From positions 1 to 64,000 of the forward strand of contig NZ_FOEJ01000009.1 in the NCBI RefSeq assembly GCF_900110705.1: 64,000 nucleotides of DNA, written 5' to 3'. Source of the stretch: Loktanella sp. DSM 29012 (GTDB lineage: Bacteria > Pseudomonadota > Alphaproteobacteria > Rhodobacterales > Rhodobacteraceae). Position 1 is the stretch's first letter, and each line of letters begins with the position of its first letter. Under the pieces are notes generated by a model. It did not search any database and was not told the origin of the DNA. It saw only the letters and a list, made by a program, of their open reading frames with translations. The position numbers and the translations under genes are program-made. Shown in pieces: positions 44,798-55,070 of the stretch.

Positions 44798-44936
44798 GCG
44801 GCTGCTTCGGCTGTCTTGCACCGCATAATGGGTGGGCGCTGACCGTGCCTGCGCGACCGCCGGGATTCATCTGCCACTGGAAAGCGGCGTTTCGATATGT
44901 TCAAAACACGCGAACCGAATTCAAAGGACGTCACCC

Positions 44937-46733
44937 GTGCCAAAGATCGCCCCAAAGGACCTCCGCTCTGCGCAATGGTTCAACAATCCTGACAACCCGG
45001 AGATGACCGCGCTCTATCTGGAACGCTATCTCAACTACGGCATGACACGGGCGGAATTGCAGGGCGGCAAGCCGATCATCGGGATCGCCCAGACCGGCAG
45101 CGACCTGTCGCCGTGCAACCGCCACCATATCGAACTGGCCAAACGGGTGCGCGACGGCATCATCGCCGCCGGTGGCGTGCCGATCGAAATTCCGGTGCAT
45201 CCGATCCAGGAAACCGGCAAACGACCCACCGCCAGTCTGGACCGCAACCTGGCCTACCTCGGTCTGGTCGAGGCGCTTTATGGTTATCCCATCGACGGCG
45301 TGGTGCTGACCATCGGCTGTGACAAGACGACCCCTGCCCTGCTGATGGCCGCCGCCACCGTCAATATCCCGGCCATCGCGCTGTCGGTCGGCCCGATGCT
45401 GAACGGCTGGCACGAGGGCGAACGCGCGGGGTCCGGCACCGTCATCTGGAAGGCCCGCGAAATGCTGGCCGCCGGTGAAATCAACGACGACCAGTTCATG
45501 GACATGGCCGCCGCCTCTGCCCCTTCGGTGGGCTATTGCAACACGATGGGCACCGCAACCACGATGAATTCACTGGCCGAGGCTCTGGGGATGCAACTGC
45601 CCGGTGCCGCGGCGATCCCCGCCCCCTACCGCGAACGCGGGCAGATCAGCTATGAAACTGGCCTGCGGATCGTGGACATGGTCTGGGACGACCTGCGCCC
45701 CACCGACGTCATGACGCGCGCCGCATTCGAAAACGCGATTGTCGTGAATTCCGCCATCGGTGGATCGACCAACGCGCCGATTCACCTGAATGCGATTGCA
45801 AAACATCTGGGCATCACCCTGACCAACGACGACTGGCAACAGGTCGGCCACCGCGTGCCGCTGCTGGTGAACCTGCAACCTTCTGGCACATACCTGGGCG
45901 AAGATTATCACCGCGCAGGCGGCGTGCCTGCCGTTATCGGCGAACTGATCGCCGCCGACATGCTGCCGCATCCGGACGCGCTGACGGTCAATGGCCGGAC
46001 CATGCAGGACAACTGCGGTCTGCGCCGGACCGTGAACGACGACGTGATCCATCCCGCCAGCCTGCCGCTGATGGCCAGTGCCGGGTTCATCAACCTGTCG
46101 GGCAACCTGTTCGACAGCGCGATCATGAAAACATCCGTGATCGGTGCCGCATTCCGTGCCGCCTATCTGGAAAACCCGGATGACCCCAATGCGTTCGAGG
46201 GCCGCGCCGTGGTGTTCGACGGACCAGAGGATTTTCACCACCGTGTCGACGATCCGGCAGAAAACATCGACCGCGACTGCATCTTGGTGATGCGCGGTGC
46301 CGGGCCCAAGGGCTATCCCGGTGCGGCCGAGGTCGTGAACATGCGCCCACCCAATTACCTGATTAAACAGGGTATCCACGCCCTGCCCTGCATCGGTGAC
46401 GGACGCCAGTCCGGCACATCCGGCAGCCCCTCGATCCTGAACGCCTCGCCCGAGGCGGCGGACAACGGCGGCTTGGCGCTGCTGCAAACCGGCGACCGCA
46501 TCCGCATCGACCTGAACACCTGTTCGGCCAATATCCTGGTGCCAGAAGATGAACTGACCGCCCGGCGCGACGCGCTGATCGCAAAGGGCGGCTATCCGAT
46601 CCCCGCCAGCCAGTCGCCGTGGCAGGACATTTTCCGCGATCTGGTGGAACCGCTGTCAGAGGGCATGACCCTGCGCGGCACGACCGATCACCGCGACATC
46701 GCGCGCAAGGGGTTGCCGCGCGACAGTCACTGA
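44937..46733 (+). CDS. IlvD/Edd family sugar-acid dehydratase
   Basis: A 598-residue iron-sulfur dehydratase. Cluster-binding cysteines are in [24 protein letters not shown] and [16 protein letters not shown]. Length and sequence style are nearer to pentonate/hexonate dehydratases such as L-arabonate dehydratase than to dihydroxy-acid dehydratase. GTG 44937 is chosen because AAAGGA precedes it and the family start [14 protein letters not shown] follows. It is predicted to turn an aldonate into a 2-keto-3-deoxy acid. It converges with an FAH-family gene of the same pathway type. Confidence 0.85.
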   Translation: MPKIAPKDLRSAQWFNNPDNPEMTALYLERYLNYGMTRAELQGGKPIIGIAQTGSDLSPCNRHHIELAKRVRDGIIAAGGVPIEIPVHPIQETGKRPTASLDRNLAYLGLVEALYGYPIDGVVLTIGCDKTTPALLMAAATVNIPAIALSVGPMLNGWHEGERAGSGTVIWKAREMLAAGEINDDQFMDMAAASAPSVGYCNTMGTATTMNSLAEALGMQLPGAAAIPAPYRERGQISYETGLRIVDMVWDDLRPTDVMTRAAFENAIVVNSAIGGSTNAPIHLNAIAKHLGITLTNDDWQQVGHRVPLLVNLQPSGTYLGEDYHRAGGVPAVIGELIAADMLPHPDALTVNGRTMQDNCGLRRTVNDDVIHPASLPLMASAGFINLSGNLFDSAIMKTSVIGAAFRAAYLENPDDPNAFEGRAVVFDGPEDFHHRVDDPAENIDRDCILVMRGAGPKGYPGAAEVVNMRPPNYLIKQGIHALPCIGDGRQSGTSGSPSILNASPEAADNGGLALLQTGDRIRIDLNTCSANILVPEDELTARRDALIAKGGYPIPASQSPWQDIFRDLVEPLSEGMTLRGTTDHRDIARKGLPRDSH

Positions 46734-46743
46734 TCTGTTCAAG

Positions 46744-46771
46744 GGGGGCGCGGCTGACCTGCCGCGCCCCC
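46744..46771. terminator. Convergent hairpin between dehydratase and FAH-family genes
   Basis: A perfect 10-bp GC stem (GGGGGCGCGG with CCGCGCCCCC) and an 8-base loop sit in the 45-base gap between converging genes. There is no T-run, so termination strength is uncertain. Confidence 0.5.
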
Positions 46772-46778
46772 TGCCCTG

Positions 46779-47624
46779 TCAGTCCTCTTGCACCAGCGCC
46801 TGCCGCTGTTTGCCTAGTCCCGCGATCCCCAGTTCCATGACGTCACCGGCCTGCAGATAGACAGGATGCGGTTTCATCCCCATGCCCACGCCCGGCGGTG
46901 TGCCGGTGGAAATCACGTCACCGGGGTGCAGGGTCATAAGCCCGGACAGATGTTCGATAATCTGGGCCACGGTGAAAATCATCGTGGCGGTCGATCCGGT
47001 TTGCCGCCGTACACCGTTCACATCCAGCCACATGTCCAGCGCCTGCGGGTCCGGCACCGCGTCGCGGGTGACCAGCCACGGACCCGTCGGGCCAAAGGTG
47101 TCGCAGCTCTTGCCCTTGGTCCACTGTCCCGTCAGCCCGGTCTGGTAATGCCGTTCCGACACGTCGTTGACGATGCAATAGCCCGCGACATGGTCCAGCG
47201 CCTGTGCGGCACTGACGTGTTTCGCCCGTGTGCCGATGACCACGCCCAGCTCGACCTCCCAGTCGGTGTTCGTGGACCCGCGCGGGATCATCACGTCATC
47301 ATTTGGCCCCACGATGGCCGATGTCGCCTTCATGAACAAAATGGGATGTTCGGGGATCGGCATGCCGGCCTCGGCGGCGTGATCCGAATAGTTCAACCCG
47401 ATGCACAGCATCTTGCCGATGGACCCCACACATGGCCCCAGACGCGGGTTGCCCGCCACCACCGGCAGATCGGCGGGGTCCAGCGCCCGCAGCCGGGCCA
47501 ACCCAGCGTCCGACAGCACGTCCCCCGCGATGTCATCCACGACACCGGACAGATCATGCAGCGCGTCACCCACCATCATGCCGGGTTTTTCCGCACCTTC
47601 CGCGCCGTATCTCACCAGTTTCAT
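46779..47624 (-). CDS. Fumarylacetoacetate hydrolase family protein
   Basis: A 281-residue FAH-fold enzyme. The substrate/metal region is MLCIGLNYSDHAAEAG followed by the Glu-x-Glu metal site in TDWEVELGVVIG. Late family motifs are HPGDVISTGTPPGVGMG. Next to an SDR and opposite an IlvD/Edd dehydratase, it fits a 2,4-diketo-3-deoxy sugar acid hydrolase of a non-phosphorylative deoxyhexose pathway (inference). Confidence 0.87.
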   Translation of the reverse strand: MKLVRYGAEGAEKPGMMVGDALHDLSGVVDDIAGDVLSDAGLARLRALDPADLPVVAGNPRLGPCVGSIGKMLCIGLNYSDHAAEAGMPIPEHPILFMKATSAIVGPNDDVMIPRGSTNTDWEVELGVVIGTRAKHVSAAQALDHVAGYCIVNDVSERHYQTGLTGQWTKGKSCDTFGPTGPWLVTRDAVPDPQALDMWLDVNGVRRQTGSTATMIFTVAQIIEHLSGLMTLHPGDVISTGTPPGVGMGMKPHPVYLQAGDVMELGIAGLGKQRQALVQED

Positions 47625-47642
47625 GCCTGTCCTCCCTTGCGA

Positions 47643-48380
47643 TCAACCCGACCAGCCGCCGTCGATGACATGCGGCTGCCCGGTGGTGAACGCACTTTCG
47701 TCGCTCGCAAGATAGACCACAAGGGCCGCGATTTCCTGCGCCGTCGCCACCCGGCCCATCGGCTGACGTTGGACGAAACGGTCCAGCGCCGCGTCACGAC
47801 TGCCCAGTTCCGCCCCCAGCGCCGTGACGCGGTCCTGCCAGCTGGGGCTGTCAACGGTGCCCGGACAGATGCAGTTGCAGCGAATTCCACGGGTGATGTA
47901 ATCGACCGCGACCGATTTCGTCAGCCCGATCACCGCCGCCTTGGTCGTGCCATAGATGAACCGATCAGGTGCGCCGATGATCGACGAACAGGCCGACGAC
48001 ATGTTCACGATGCTGCCCGCACCCCGGTCCAGCATCCCCGGCAGCGCCGCGCGGATCGTGCGAAACATCGACGTCACGTTCAGATCAAAGGTCGCGGCCC
48101 AGTCGTCATCAGTCGCCGTCAGCACTGACCCGTGCGGGACGATGCCCGCGCAGTTGAACAACGCATCGGGCCGGGCTTGCGCCACGCCCGCCCTGACGGA
48201 TGCATCATCGCGCACATCCAGCGCCAGGGCCGTGATCCCGTCCAGATCCGCCAACAGGTCAGGGTTCACGTCACTGGCGAAAACCAACGCCCCTTCGGCC
48301 GCCATCGCAATGGCAGAGGCACGCCCGATACCCTGCCCCGCCGCCGTGACCAGCACGCGTTTGCCGTCCAATCGTCCCAT
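47643..48380 (-). CDS. SDR family oxidoreductase, probable 2-keto-3-deoxy sugar acid dehydrogenase
   Basis: A 245-residue short-chain dehydrogenase with TAAGQGIGRASA (nucleotide loop), VNMSSACSS (catalytic Ser), YGTTKAAVIG (Tyr-x3-Lys) and PGTVDSPSW. The last two are shared with L-fuconate/rhamnonate pathway dehydrogenases that oxidise the 2-keto-3-deoxy acid at C4. The product would be the substrate of the FAH-family enzyme 18 bases downstream. Confidence 0.87.
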   Translation of the reverse strand: MGRLDGKRVLVTAAGQGIGRASAIAMAAEGALVFASDVNPDLLADLDGITALALDVRDDASVRAGVAQARPDALFNCAGIVPHGSVLTATDDDWAATFDLNVTSMFRTIRAALPGMLDRGAGSIVNMSSACSSIIGAPDRFIYGTTKAAVIGLTKSVAVDYITRGIRCNCICPGTVDSPSWQDRVTALGAELGSRDAALDRFVQRQPMGRVATAQEIAALVVYLASDESAFTTGQPHVIDGGWSG

Positions 48381-48492
48381 GATCGTCCCTCCATCCCGGT
48401 GCAGACTGTCCGACGCATCGTCACCTGTCCAGCACCCGTGACGCGGCCCGCCAATCACGCTAGGTCATACGGCACCCATGAAAGGATCGCCC

Positions 48493-48804
48493 ATGCCCTC
48501 TGTCGATTTCAACGTCCCCCACGCATTGCCCAAGGAAGACGCGGCCGCACGCCTGCTTGCCGGTATCCCCAAGCTGGAAAAGGCCATTCCCGGCGGCGGC
48601 GACGTGCAGGCCGAACGCGTGGGCGATGACGGCATGATCCTGTCGATCAAGGCGATGGGCCAAACCATCACCGTGGATTCCGTCCTGTCCGACAGCGCCG
48701 TCAGCGGTCAGGTCAAGGTGCCGCTGATGCTGGCGATGATGCAGACCCAGATCCGCGACATGGTGCAGGACAGCGTCACTCGGATGCTGGCGAAACCCGC
48801 CTAG
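48493..48804 (+). CDS. Polyhydroxyalkanoic-acid-system family protein
   Basis: A 103-residue protein of the PHA granule-region family (PF09650). Typical stretches are FNVPHALPKEDAAARLLAGI and VDSVLSDSAVSGQVKVPLML. AAAGGA upstream selects ATG 48493 over 48478. It overlaps the glgX stop convergently. Role in PHA granules or storage is inferred from the family name only. Confidence 0.75.
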   Translation: MPSVDFNVPHALPKEDAAARLLAGIPKLEKAIPGGGDVQAERVGDDGMILSIKAMGQTITVDSVLSDSAVSGQVKVPLMLAMMQTQIRDMVQDSVTRMLAKPA

Positions 48805-50861
48805 GCCACCGCACCGTCACGGGTCAGCACCACGACGGTCTGTTGATTGACGACGATATCGCCCGACACCTGCGCGGGTGCGATGTCGTCGTTGCTGTCC
48901 AGCTGTTTGGTCCATGCGCCCTCTGGCAGGGCAAAGGTCACGTCCTCGCCTGCGTTGAGGATGATGAACACGTCACCATGATCCAGCCCCATGATCCGCT
49001 TGGCAAAGGCGCGCAGCCCGCCGTCGGACCAATCGTCCTCTGCCATCTCGCGGCCTTCGGGATGATACCACAACGTCCGCTTGCCGCTGCTGGGATCGGA
49101 TGTGCCGAATTTCGGATCGACGAAACCGTCCAGCGCCCGCCGCCAGGCAAAGGCGCGCGCGGTCGCGGCAATCAGCGTTGCATCTGCATTTTCCCAGTCG
49201 ATCCAGGTCAGTTCGTTATCCTGACAATAAGCGTTGTTGTTGCCGTGCTGGGTCTGACCCATCTCGTCCCCGGCCAGAATCATCGGCACGCCCTGCGACA
49301 CCGCCAGCGTGGTCAGCATGGCGCGCACACGGCGTCTGCGCGCAGCAAGGACCGCGGGATCGTCGGTCGGTCCCTCTGCACCCATGTTGTCGGAAATGTT
49401 GTGGTCGTGGCCGTCGCGGCCATCCTCGCCATTCGCCGCGTTATGCTTGTCGTTGTAACTGACCGTGTCCCAAAGGGTGAACCCGTCGTGCGCCGCAACA
49501 AAGTTGATCGAGGATGTCGCAGGCCGCATGTCATGGTCGAACTGCACGGGCGATCCCGACAGCCGCTCGCTGATCCGGGGCACCAGACTGTCGTCACCAC
49601 GCCAATAGGCCCGGATGTCGTCGCGGGCCTTGTCGTTCCATTCGCGAAACGGCCAGGGAAACCCGCCGACCTGATAACCGCCATCACCGATATCCCAGGG
49701 TTCGGCAATCAGTTTGACCCGGCTCAGCGTCGGGTCCTGCCGGATCGCGGCGAAAAACGCGCCTTCGCGTTCAAACCCGGTGATTTCACGCCCCAAGGTG
49801 CTGGCCAGGTCGAAACGGAACCCGTCCACATGCATCACCTCTACCCAATAACGCAATGAATCCAATACCATACGCAAAACCATCGGATGCGCCACGTTCA
49901 CCGTGTTGCCGGTGCCGGTCGTGTCAAAGGCATAGCGTGGATCATCGGAACCCAGATAATAACTGGCATTGTCGATGCCGCGGAACGACAGCGTCGGCCC
50001 AAGTTCGCTGCCTTCGGCGGTGTGGTTGTACACCACGTCCAGGATCACCTCGATGCCCGCCTGATGGAACCGGTCGATGGCGCGTTTCACCTCGGCGATG
50101 TCGTAGCCCTTGAGGTAGGCCTGATGCGGGGCGAAAAACGACAGCGTGTTATAGCCCCAGTAATTCGACAGCCCCTTTTCCAGCAGGTGCCGATCCTGGG
50201 CAAAGGCATGGATCGGCAGCAGTTCGATCGCGGTGACGCCGATTTTCGTCAGATGCTCCAGAATCGGGTCGGCTGACAGCGCGACAAAGGTGCCCCGGTC
50301 CGCCTGTGCGATGCCGGGGTGGCGCATGGTCAATCCCTTGACGTGCCCCTCATAGATCACGGTGTCCTTGAATCTGTGGTTCAGCGTTTCCTTGGCCGAC
50401 CATTCGAACTGGTTCTCGACCACCACGCCCTTTGGCATGAACGCGGCTGAGCAGCGTGGATCGAAACTCAGGTCATCCTCGCCGATGGTGTAGCCGAACA
50501 GCGCATCGTCCCAGACGATGTTGCCCATCAGCGCCTTGGCGTAGGGGTCCAGCAGCAGCTTGTTTGCATTGAACCGATGCCCCTCATGCGGCGCGTAGGG
50601 ACCATGCACGCGGTAGCCATAACGCTGCCCTGCCCCGATGCCCGGCAAGAACCCGTAATAGATGCCGCCTTCCATTTCGGGCAGTTCCAGCCGGGCGGTT
50701 TCATGCTGACCGCTTTCGTCGAACAGGCACAGCTCGACAGCTGTCGCATTGCCGGAAAACAGCGCGAAATTCGTCCCGCCGCTGTGGGGGTCCGCCCCCA
50801 ACGCATCGGGACGCGCAAGGGAACGGTCAAACGCCGCAATGGCGCTGTTGTGCTGTGTCAT
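48801..50861 (-). CDS. glgX: Glycogen debranching enzyme GlgX
   Basis: A 686-residue GH13 enzyme with an N-terminal CBM48-like domain. It hydrolyses alpha-1,6 branches. Catalytic regions are VILDVVYNHTAEG, the nucleophile stretch DGFRFDLASTLGRE, the acid KLIAEPWDIG, and FVAAHDGFTLWD. It is third of treZ-treY-glgX and would supply linear maltodextrins to TreY. Confidence 0.95.
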   Translation of the reverse strand: MTQHNSAIAAFDRSLARPDALGADPHSGGTNFALFSGNATAVELCLFDESGQHETARLELPEMEGGIYYGFLPGIGAGQRYGYRVHGPYAPHEGHRFNANKLLLDPYAKALMGNIVWDDALFGYTIGEDDLSFDPRCSAAFMPKGVVVENQFEWSAKETLNHRFKDTVIYEGHVKGLTMRHPGIAQADRGTFVALSADPILEHLTKIGVTAIELLPIHAFAQDRHLLEKGLSNYWGYNTLSFFAPHQAYLKGYDIAEVKRAIDRFHQAGIEVILDVVYNHTAEGSELGPTLSFRGIDNASYYLGSDDPRYAFDTTGTGNTVNVAHPMVLRMVLDSLRYWVEVMHVDGFRFDLASTLGREITGFEREGAFFAAIRQDPTLSRVKLIAEPWDIGDGGYQVGGFPWPFREWNDKARDDIRAYWRGDDSLVPRISERLSGSPVQFDHDMRPATSSINFVAAHDGFTLWDTVSYNDKHNAANGEDGRDGHDHNISDNMGAEGPTDDPAVLAARRRRVRAMLTTLAVSQGVPMILAGDEMGQTQHGNNNAYCQDNELTWIDWENADATLIAATARAFAWRRALDGFVDPKFGTSDPSSGKRTLWYHPEGREMAEDDWSDGGLRAFAKRIMGLDHGDVFIILNAGEDVTFALPEGAWTKQLDSNDDIAPAQVSGDIVVNQQTVVVLTRDGAVA

Positions 50862-50971
50862 CGGTTTTGTCCAATAGCGGGCAGTCTATGCCCTGAGGTC
50901 GCGATTGGCTGTGTCGCCTAGATAGTGGCCCACGGGCCCGCGACAATCCAACCGCAACCGGTTGTTTCAGA

Positions 50972-53215
50972 TCATTCTGGTGAAAAATCGACGCGCAGAC
51001 CGGGCAATGCCTCTTTCATCAGCGTTCCTGCCCCCAGATCGGCACCGTTCGGATCGCAGGTGACCGTTACGCGGCCACCTTCCCCGACCCGCGTCAGCAC
51101 AAATCCCGCCCCGGTTGCGGCAAACTGCACGGCAGCCCCATCCCAGAACGCCGGATCGTCCCGCCGGGCGCGCAGCACGGCATGGGTCAGCCGCGCCTTT
51201 TGCCCGGCGAACCCCGATGCCTCGGTCAGGGCCATCAGCGCATCCAAATCGACCGGCAGACGGTTGTCGGGATCAGTCAGCGCGAAATGCGGCCCCTCGC
51301 AGCCACGGTAAATGTCGGGCACACCGGGCATAGTGAGTTTCAATGCCGTCTGGATCAGTGACAGCACCTCGCCCCGCGCAATCAGCCGCATCAGTGCCCC
51401 AGGCCGTGCCGCCGCCCAATCGGCCGTCAGTTTCGGGATCAGCGACAGGACCCGATTTTCGGCCTCGGTGTCGGGATAGATCCAGTTCGTGATGGTCTTG
51501 CCCTCGCGCAGGGCCTTGACCACGTGGTCGTGCACCCGCTGGTCCAGATCATCCTCGCCCCAGATCGCAAGGGCCACCTGTGTCAGGTACCAGCGGTCAT
51601 TCGCGCAGGCCACCCCTGCCCCATCCAGCCCCGCGACCCGGTCCACCAGTGCCGCAAAATCATCCGGCAAGTGACTGATCGCCACCAGCCGCATCCGCGC
51701 GTCCTCTGACCGTTTGGTGTCGTGGCTGGAGGTCAGGGTCAATGCGCTGCCCTGCCGTGTGGCCAACCAGTCCTGCATGCCATCCGCCGTGATCGTGGCT
51801 GCATCGGGATCGGCACCAACCTCGTTTGCCGCCAGATAGGCGTTCCAGCGGAACCCGGCGGTGTCCTCGTGCGATTTGGCCAGCAATGCGCCCGTGACCT
51901 GCTGGAACCGCACCTGGAACGCGCGGGCAGCGTCTGTGCCGGGGGCCGTGATAAACCCTGCCAACTGCTGCACGACCGCCCCGTTGCGCAGGTCTGCCGC
52001 AGCCTCGGTCGTGACCCTCTCCATCAGCGCCAGGTCCTCTGGACGCTGAACGGTCTGACAAAAATAGGGTCTATATCGGGGAAATGCGATCAAAAGCGCG
52101 ATCACTGCCTCGCGCAGCGCCTCGCCGCCCTGCTCACGCGCATCCGCCTGCGTGGCACGATGCCCCAGATCGATCAGGTCCAGCATTTCGGCGGCCAGTT
52201 CCTGCCGCAGCACCTCGTGCTTGGCGGTCTGGATCGCGTCGTGAAACGACCCCGTCTCGCCTGTCGCGGCGCGCCAGTCGCTGACGATACGTGCGTGGCC
52301 CTGTGGATCGGTCAGCACCTGCGCCAGCTTGCGCGCCGCCTCATAGCCCGTGGTGCCCGCTAGCCCCCAATCCGGCAGCACCTCGTCCCCGGTCAGGATC
52401 TTTTCGACCCAGATCGGACAATCCCCGACCCGCGCCTGCAACCGCCTGAGATAACCGCCCGGATCGGCCAGCCCGTCGATGTGGTCCAGACGCAGCCCCT
52501 GCACCAACCCGCGGTCGATCAGATCGAACGTCTTTGCGTGCATGTCGTCGAACACCTGTTCGTCCTCGACCCGCATCCCGATCAGACCCGTCACGTTGAA
52601 AAACCGCCGATGCGTGATGCTGTCGCGTTCGCGTTCCCAGCGGGTCAGACGCCAGGCCTGTGCGGCGTGCAAGGCGTCCAGATCAGCCGTCACCTTGCCC
52701 GGCGCGATCGGAATGGCCAGACCATCGCCCACCGTCATCACCGGCCCGTCCTCGGCCTGACCAATGCCGACTTGGCCACTCGACAGCGCATCGGCAAAGG
52801 ATTCCGTCAGAAACGGCAGGACCAGCTTGTCCGACCAGTTGATGTCAAAATGGCGGGCATAGACGCTGTTCTGACCATGACGCAACACATCGCGCAGCCA
52901 GGGTGTCTGCAACGAAAACGCCATGTGATTCGGCACGATGTCGATGATGATGCCGATATTGTGCGATGCTGCGGCCGCCGCCAGCCTCTCGAACCCCGCC
53001 TCACCCCCTAGAACAGGGTCGATGACATTGGCATCGATCACATCATACCCGTGCGTGGACCCCGCCTGCGCGGCAAAGATCGGCGAGAGATACAGATGGC
53101 TGATCCCCAGCGACGCCAGATGCGGCAAAAAGCCGGTGGCCGCATCGAATGTCACATCTTCGCGCAATTGCAGGCGGTAGGTCGATGTGACTGGAATCAT
53201 GCGGGTGTCGTCCAT
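50972..53215 (-). CDS. treY: Malto-oligosyltrehalose synthase
   Basis: A 747-residue GH13 isomerase that converts the reducing-end alpha-1,4 bond of maltodextrin to the trehalose-type alpha-1,1 bond. Family features are STYRLQLREDVTFD, HGYDVIDANVIDPVLGG, IIIDIVPNHMAF, GLRLDHIDGLADPGGYLRRL and LTLTSSHDTKRSEDARMRL. ATG 53215 lies inside the end of treZ; a TTG at 53221 is also possible. Confidence 0.94.
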   Translation of the reverse strand: MDDTRMIPVTSTYRLQLREDVTFDAATGFLPHLASLGISHLYLSPIFAAQAGSTHGYDVIDANVIDPVLGGEAGFERLAAAAASHNIGIIIDIVPNHMAFSLQTPWLRDVLRHGQNSVYARHFDINWSDKLVLPFLTESFADALSSGQVGIGQAEDGPVMTVGDGLAIPIAPGKVTADLDALHAAQAWRLTRWERERDSITHRRFFNVTGLIGMRVEDEQVFDDMHAKTFDLIDRGLVQGLRLDHIDGLADPGGYLRRLQARVGDCPIWVEKILTGDEVLPDWGLAGTTGYEAARKLAQVLTDPQGHARIVSDWRAATGETGSFHDAIQTAKHEVLRQELAAEMLDLIDLGHRATQADAREQGGEALREAVIALLIAFPRYRPYFCQTVQRPEDLALMERVTTEAAADLRNGAVVQQLAGFITAPGTDAARAFQVRFQQVTGALLAKSHEDTAGFRWNAYLAANEVGADPDAATITADGMQDWLATRQGSALTLTSSHDTKRSEDARMRLVAISHLPDDFAALVDRVAGLDGAGVACANDRWYLTQVALAIWGEDDLDQRVHDHVVKALREGKTITNWIYPDTEAENRVLSLIPKLTADWAAARPGALMRLIARGEVLSLIQTALKLTMPGVPDIYRGCEGPHFALTDPDNRLPVDLDALMALTEASGFAGQKARLTHAVLRARRDDPAFWDGAAVQFAATGAGFVLTRVGEGGRVTVTCDPNGADLGAGTLMKEALPGLRVDFSPE

Positions 53216-54933
53216 GTGCAAAAGCCAAAGGGTTTGTCCGGCGCACCCACCGTCAGCCGCGCGTCGGTGTCAGGCCACAGATGTGGCGTGTCCGGCAAGC
53301 GGTCGAAATGAAATGCAACGTAGAGATGTCCCCCATTGTAGCCCCAACTCGCGACAGCGGAACTGGTTCCTGTTGTCCTGACGCGCGCGGGTTGCGCGCC
53401 GCCACTGCGTACCAGTGGCATCACCTGCGTCGCCCGCCAGCCCAACAGACGCGCCGTCAGGCGCGACCAATCACCCGCATCCTCTGGCGGATGCGCATAG
53501 GGGCGGGCCATGTCGCGGGTCGCCTCGGCCAAGGGGTCCGGCAGATCGCCCTTGAACCCGTCGAAATCAGCAAATTCCGCCTTGCGACCGTTACGCACGG
53601 CATCGGCCAAATCACCAGTGAAATCGCAGAAGAACGGGAACGGGGTACGCGACCCGATTTCTTCGCCCTGAAACAGCATCGGCACATAGGGTGCTGTCAG
53701 CAGCAGGGCATGCGCTATGCGCATTGCCTCGACCCCGGCAAGCGTGATCAGCCGGTCGCCCAACGCGCGGTTCCCGATCTGGTCGTGGGTCTGGTTGGCA
53801 TTCACAAAGGCGCTGGCCGGCAGATGTCCTGACGGCGCCCCCCGCGAGGCGCCGACGCGGGGCTGGCCCTGTTCGACCTGACCTTCGGCCAGGGCGCCTG
53901 TCAGATCGGCCATCGGGTCGGCGGCATAATTGCGGTAATACCCCTCGCTCTCGCCGGTCAGCAGGCAGTGGACCGCGTGGTGAAAATCGTCGTTCCACTG
54001 GGCGTCGATGCGACCGGCGTCGCGGTCGGTCGTCAGGTTGCGTTCATCCTCGGCAATCAGATGCAGCGGCCGGCCCGCATCCATCGCCCGCAAACCGCCG
54101 GTCAAGGCGTGAAAGAACGGCTCGGGGCTGGGGTCGACCAGTTGGTGCACCGCGTCGAACCGAAACCCGTCGACACCAAAATCGTTCACCCACATGGCCG
54201 CGTTCTGGAAAAAGAATGTCCGCACCGGGTCTTGGGTAAAATCAACCGCCGGCCCCCATGGCGTGCTGCGCCCGTGGTCGAAAAACGCAGGCGTCAACGC
54301 ATGGATATAGGCGCCGTCAGGGCCGAAGTGATTATAGACCACATCCAGAATGACGCTGATCCCCAGATCATGCGCGACAGCGACAAAGTTGGCGAAATCC
54401 TGAGGTGTGCCATAGGCGGGATGCACCGCGTTGGGCAGCACACCGTCATAGCCCCAGCCGTGGTTGCCACCGAATTGCACGATGGGCATGACCTCGACCG
54501 TGTTGATCCCGACGGCTGCGAGGTCGCCCAGTTTTTCCGCCGCGGCCTGAAACGTTCCGGCGTCGGTGAATGTGCCGATGTGGATTTCGCAGATCACCGC
54601 CTCGGGCCAGTCACGCCCGACCCAGGGCGATGGGGCCTGCGGCGGTCGTGTCAGCATCGACAGATCATGCACGCCACCGGCCTGCCTGCGCGACGCGGGA
54701 TCCGGGACCGGCTGGCCATCCAGCATGTAGCCATAGCTGTCACCGGCGCGGGCAGGCAATCGGGCGCGAAACACACCGTCCGCGTCCCGCGTCATGGGGT
54801 GGGTGACCCCGTTCAGCATCAGGTCAAGGCTGTCGCGGTCCGGGGACCAGATCGCGAAATCCCAATCCGTATCGGTTGCGGGTCGTGCACCCCAGAGGTG
54901 CGCAAGGTCGGTCAATTGATCACGAGGCTTCAT
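53197..54933 (-). CDS. treZ: Malto-oligosyltrehalose trehalohydrolase
   Basis: A 578-residue GH13 enzyme that releases trehalose from malto-oligosyltrehalose. Catalytic parts are DVVYNHFGPDGAY, FGVDGFRFDAVHQLVD (nucleophile Asp), HLIAEDERNLTT (acid Glu) and ASAFVNANQTHDQIGNRALG. ATG 54933 starts the expected CBM48-like N-terminus (LWGARPATDTDWDFAIWSP). Upstream in-frame codons read into the palindrome region and are unlikely. Confidence 0.94.
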   Translation of the reverse strand: MKPRDQLTDLAHLWGARPATDTDWDFAIWSPDRDSLDLMLNGVTHPMTRDADGVFRARLPARAGDSYGYMLDGQPVPDPASRRQAGGVHDLSMLTRPPQAPSPWVGRDWPEAVICEIHIGTFTDAGTFQAAAEKLGDLAAVGINTVEVMPIVQFGGNHGWGYDGVLPNAVHPAYGTPQDFANFVAVAHDLGISVILDVVYNHFGPDGAYIHALTPAFFDHGRSTPWGPAVDFTQDPVRTFFFQNAAMWVNDFGVDGFRFDAVHQLVDPSPEPFFHALTGGLRAMDAGRPLHLIAEDERNLTTDRDAGRIDAQWNDDFHHAVHCLLTGESEGYYRNYAADPMADLTGALAEGQVEQGQPRVGASRGAPSGHLPASAFVNANQTHDQIGNRALGDRLITLAGVEAMRIAHALLLTAPYVPMLFQGEEIGSRTPFPFFCDFTGDLADAVRNGRKAEFADFDGFKGDLPDPLAEATRDMARPYAHPPEDAGDWSRLTARLLGWRATQVMPLVRSGGAQPARVRTTGTSSAVASWGYNGGHLYVAFHFDRLPDTPHLWPDTDARLTVGAPDKPFGFCTWTTPA

Positions 54934-55025
54934 TCGAACAACCGTGACCCAAGCAGCAACGCTTGTCCATTCAGCATGATGCGCATGACGACGTTTCATC
55001 GGGGCAGGGGGCGCGGCGTTGCGCG

Positions 55026-55041
55026 ATTGCCAATTGGCAAT
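55026..55041. repeat. Partition-site candidate, left copy
   Basis: ATTGCCAATTGGCAAT is a perfect 16-bp palindrome. Here the symmetry extends three bases further on each side (55023-55044). It sits between treZ and rep, and the identical 16-mer recurs just after parB. The two copies bracket the rep-parA-parB module, as expected for a ParB-binding centromere. It differs from chromosomal parS and from the repABC parS consensus. Confidence 0.6.
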
Positions 55042-55070
55042 CGCCCTTATTTTTTCGTGCAATCAATCGC

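Noticed and set aside
48843-49859. 338-codon plus-strand frame inside glgX
   Set aside because: Shadow frame. GlgX motifs on the minus strand are intact.
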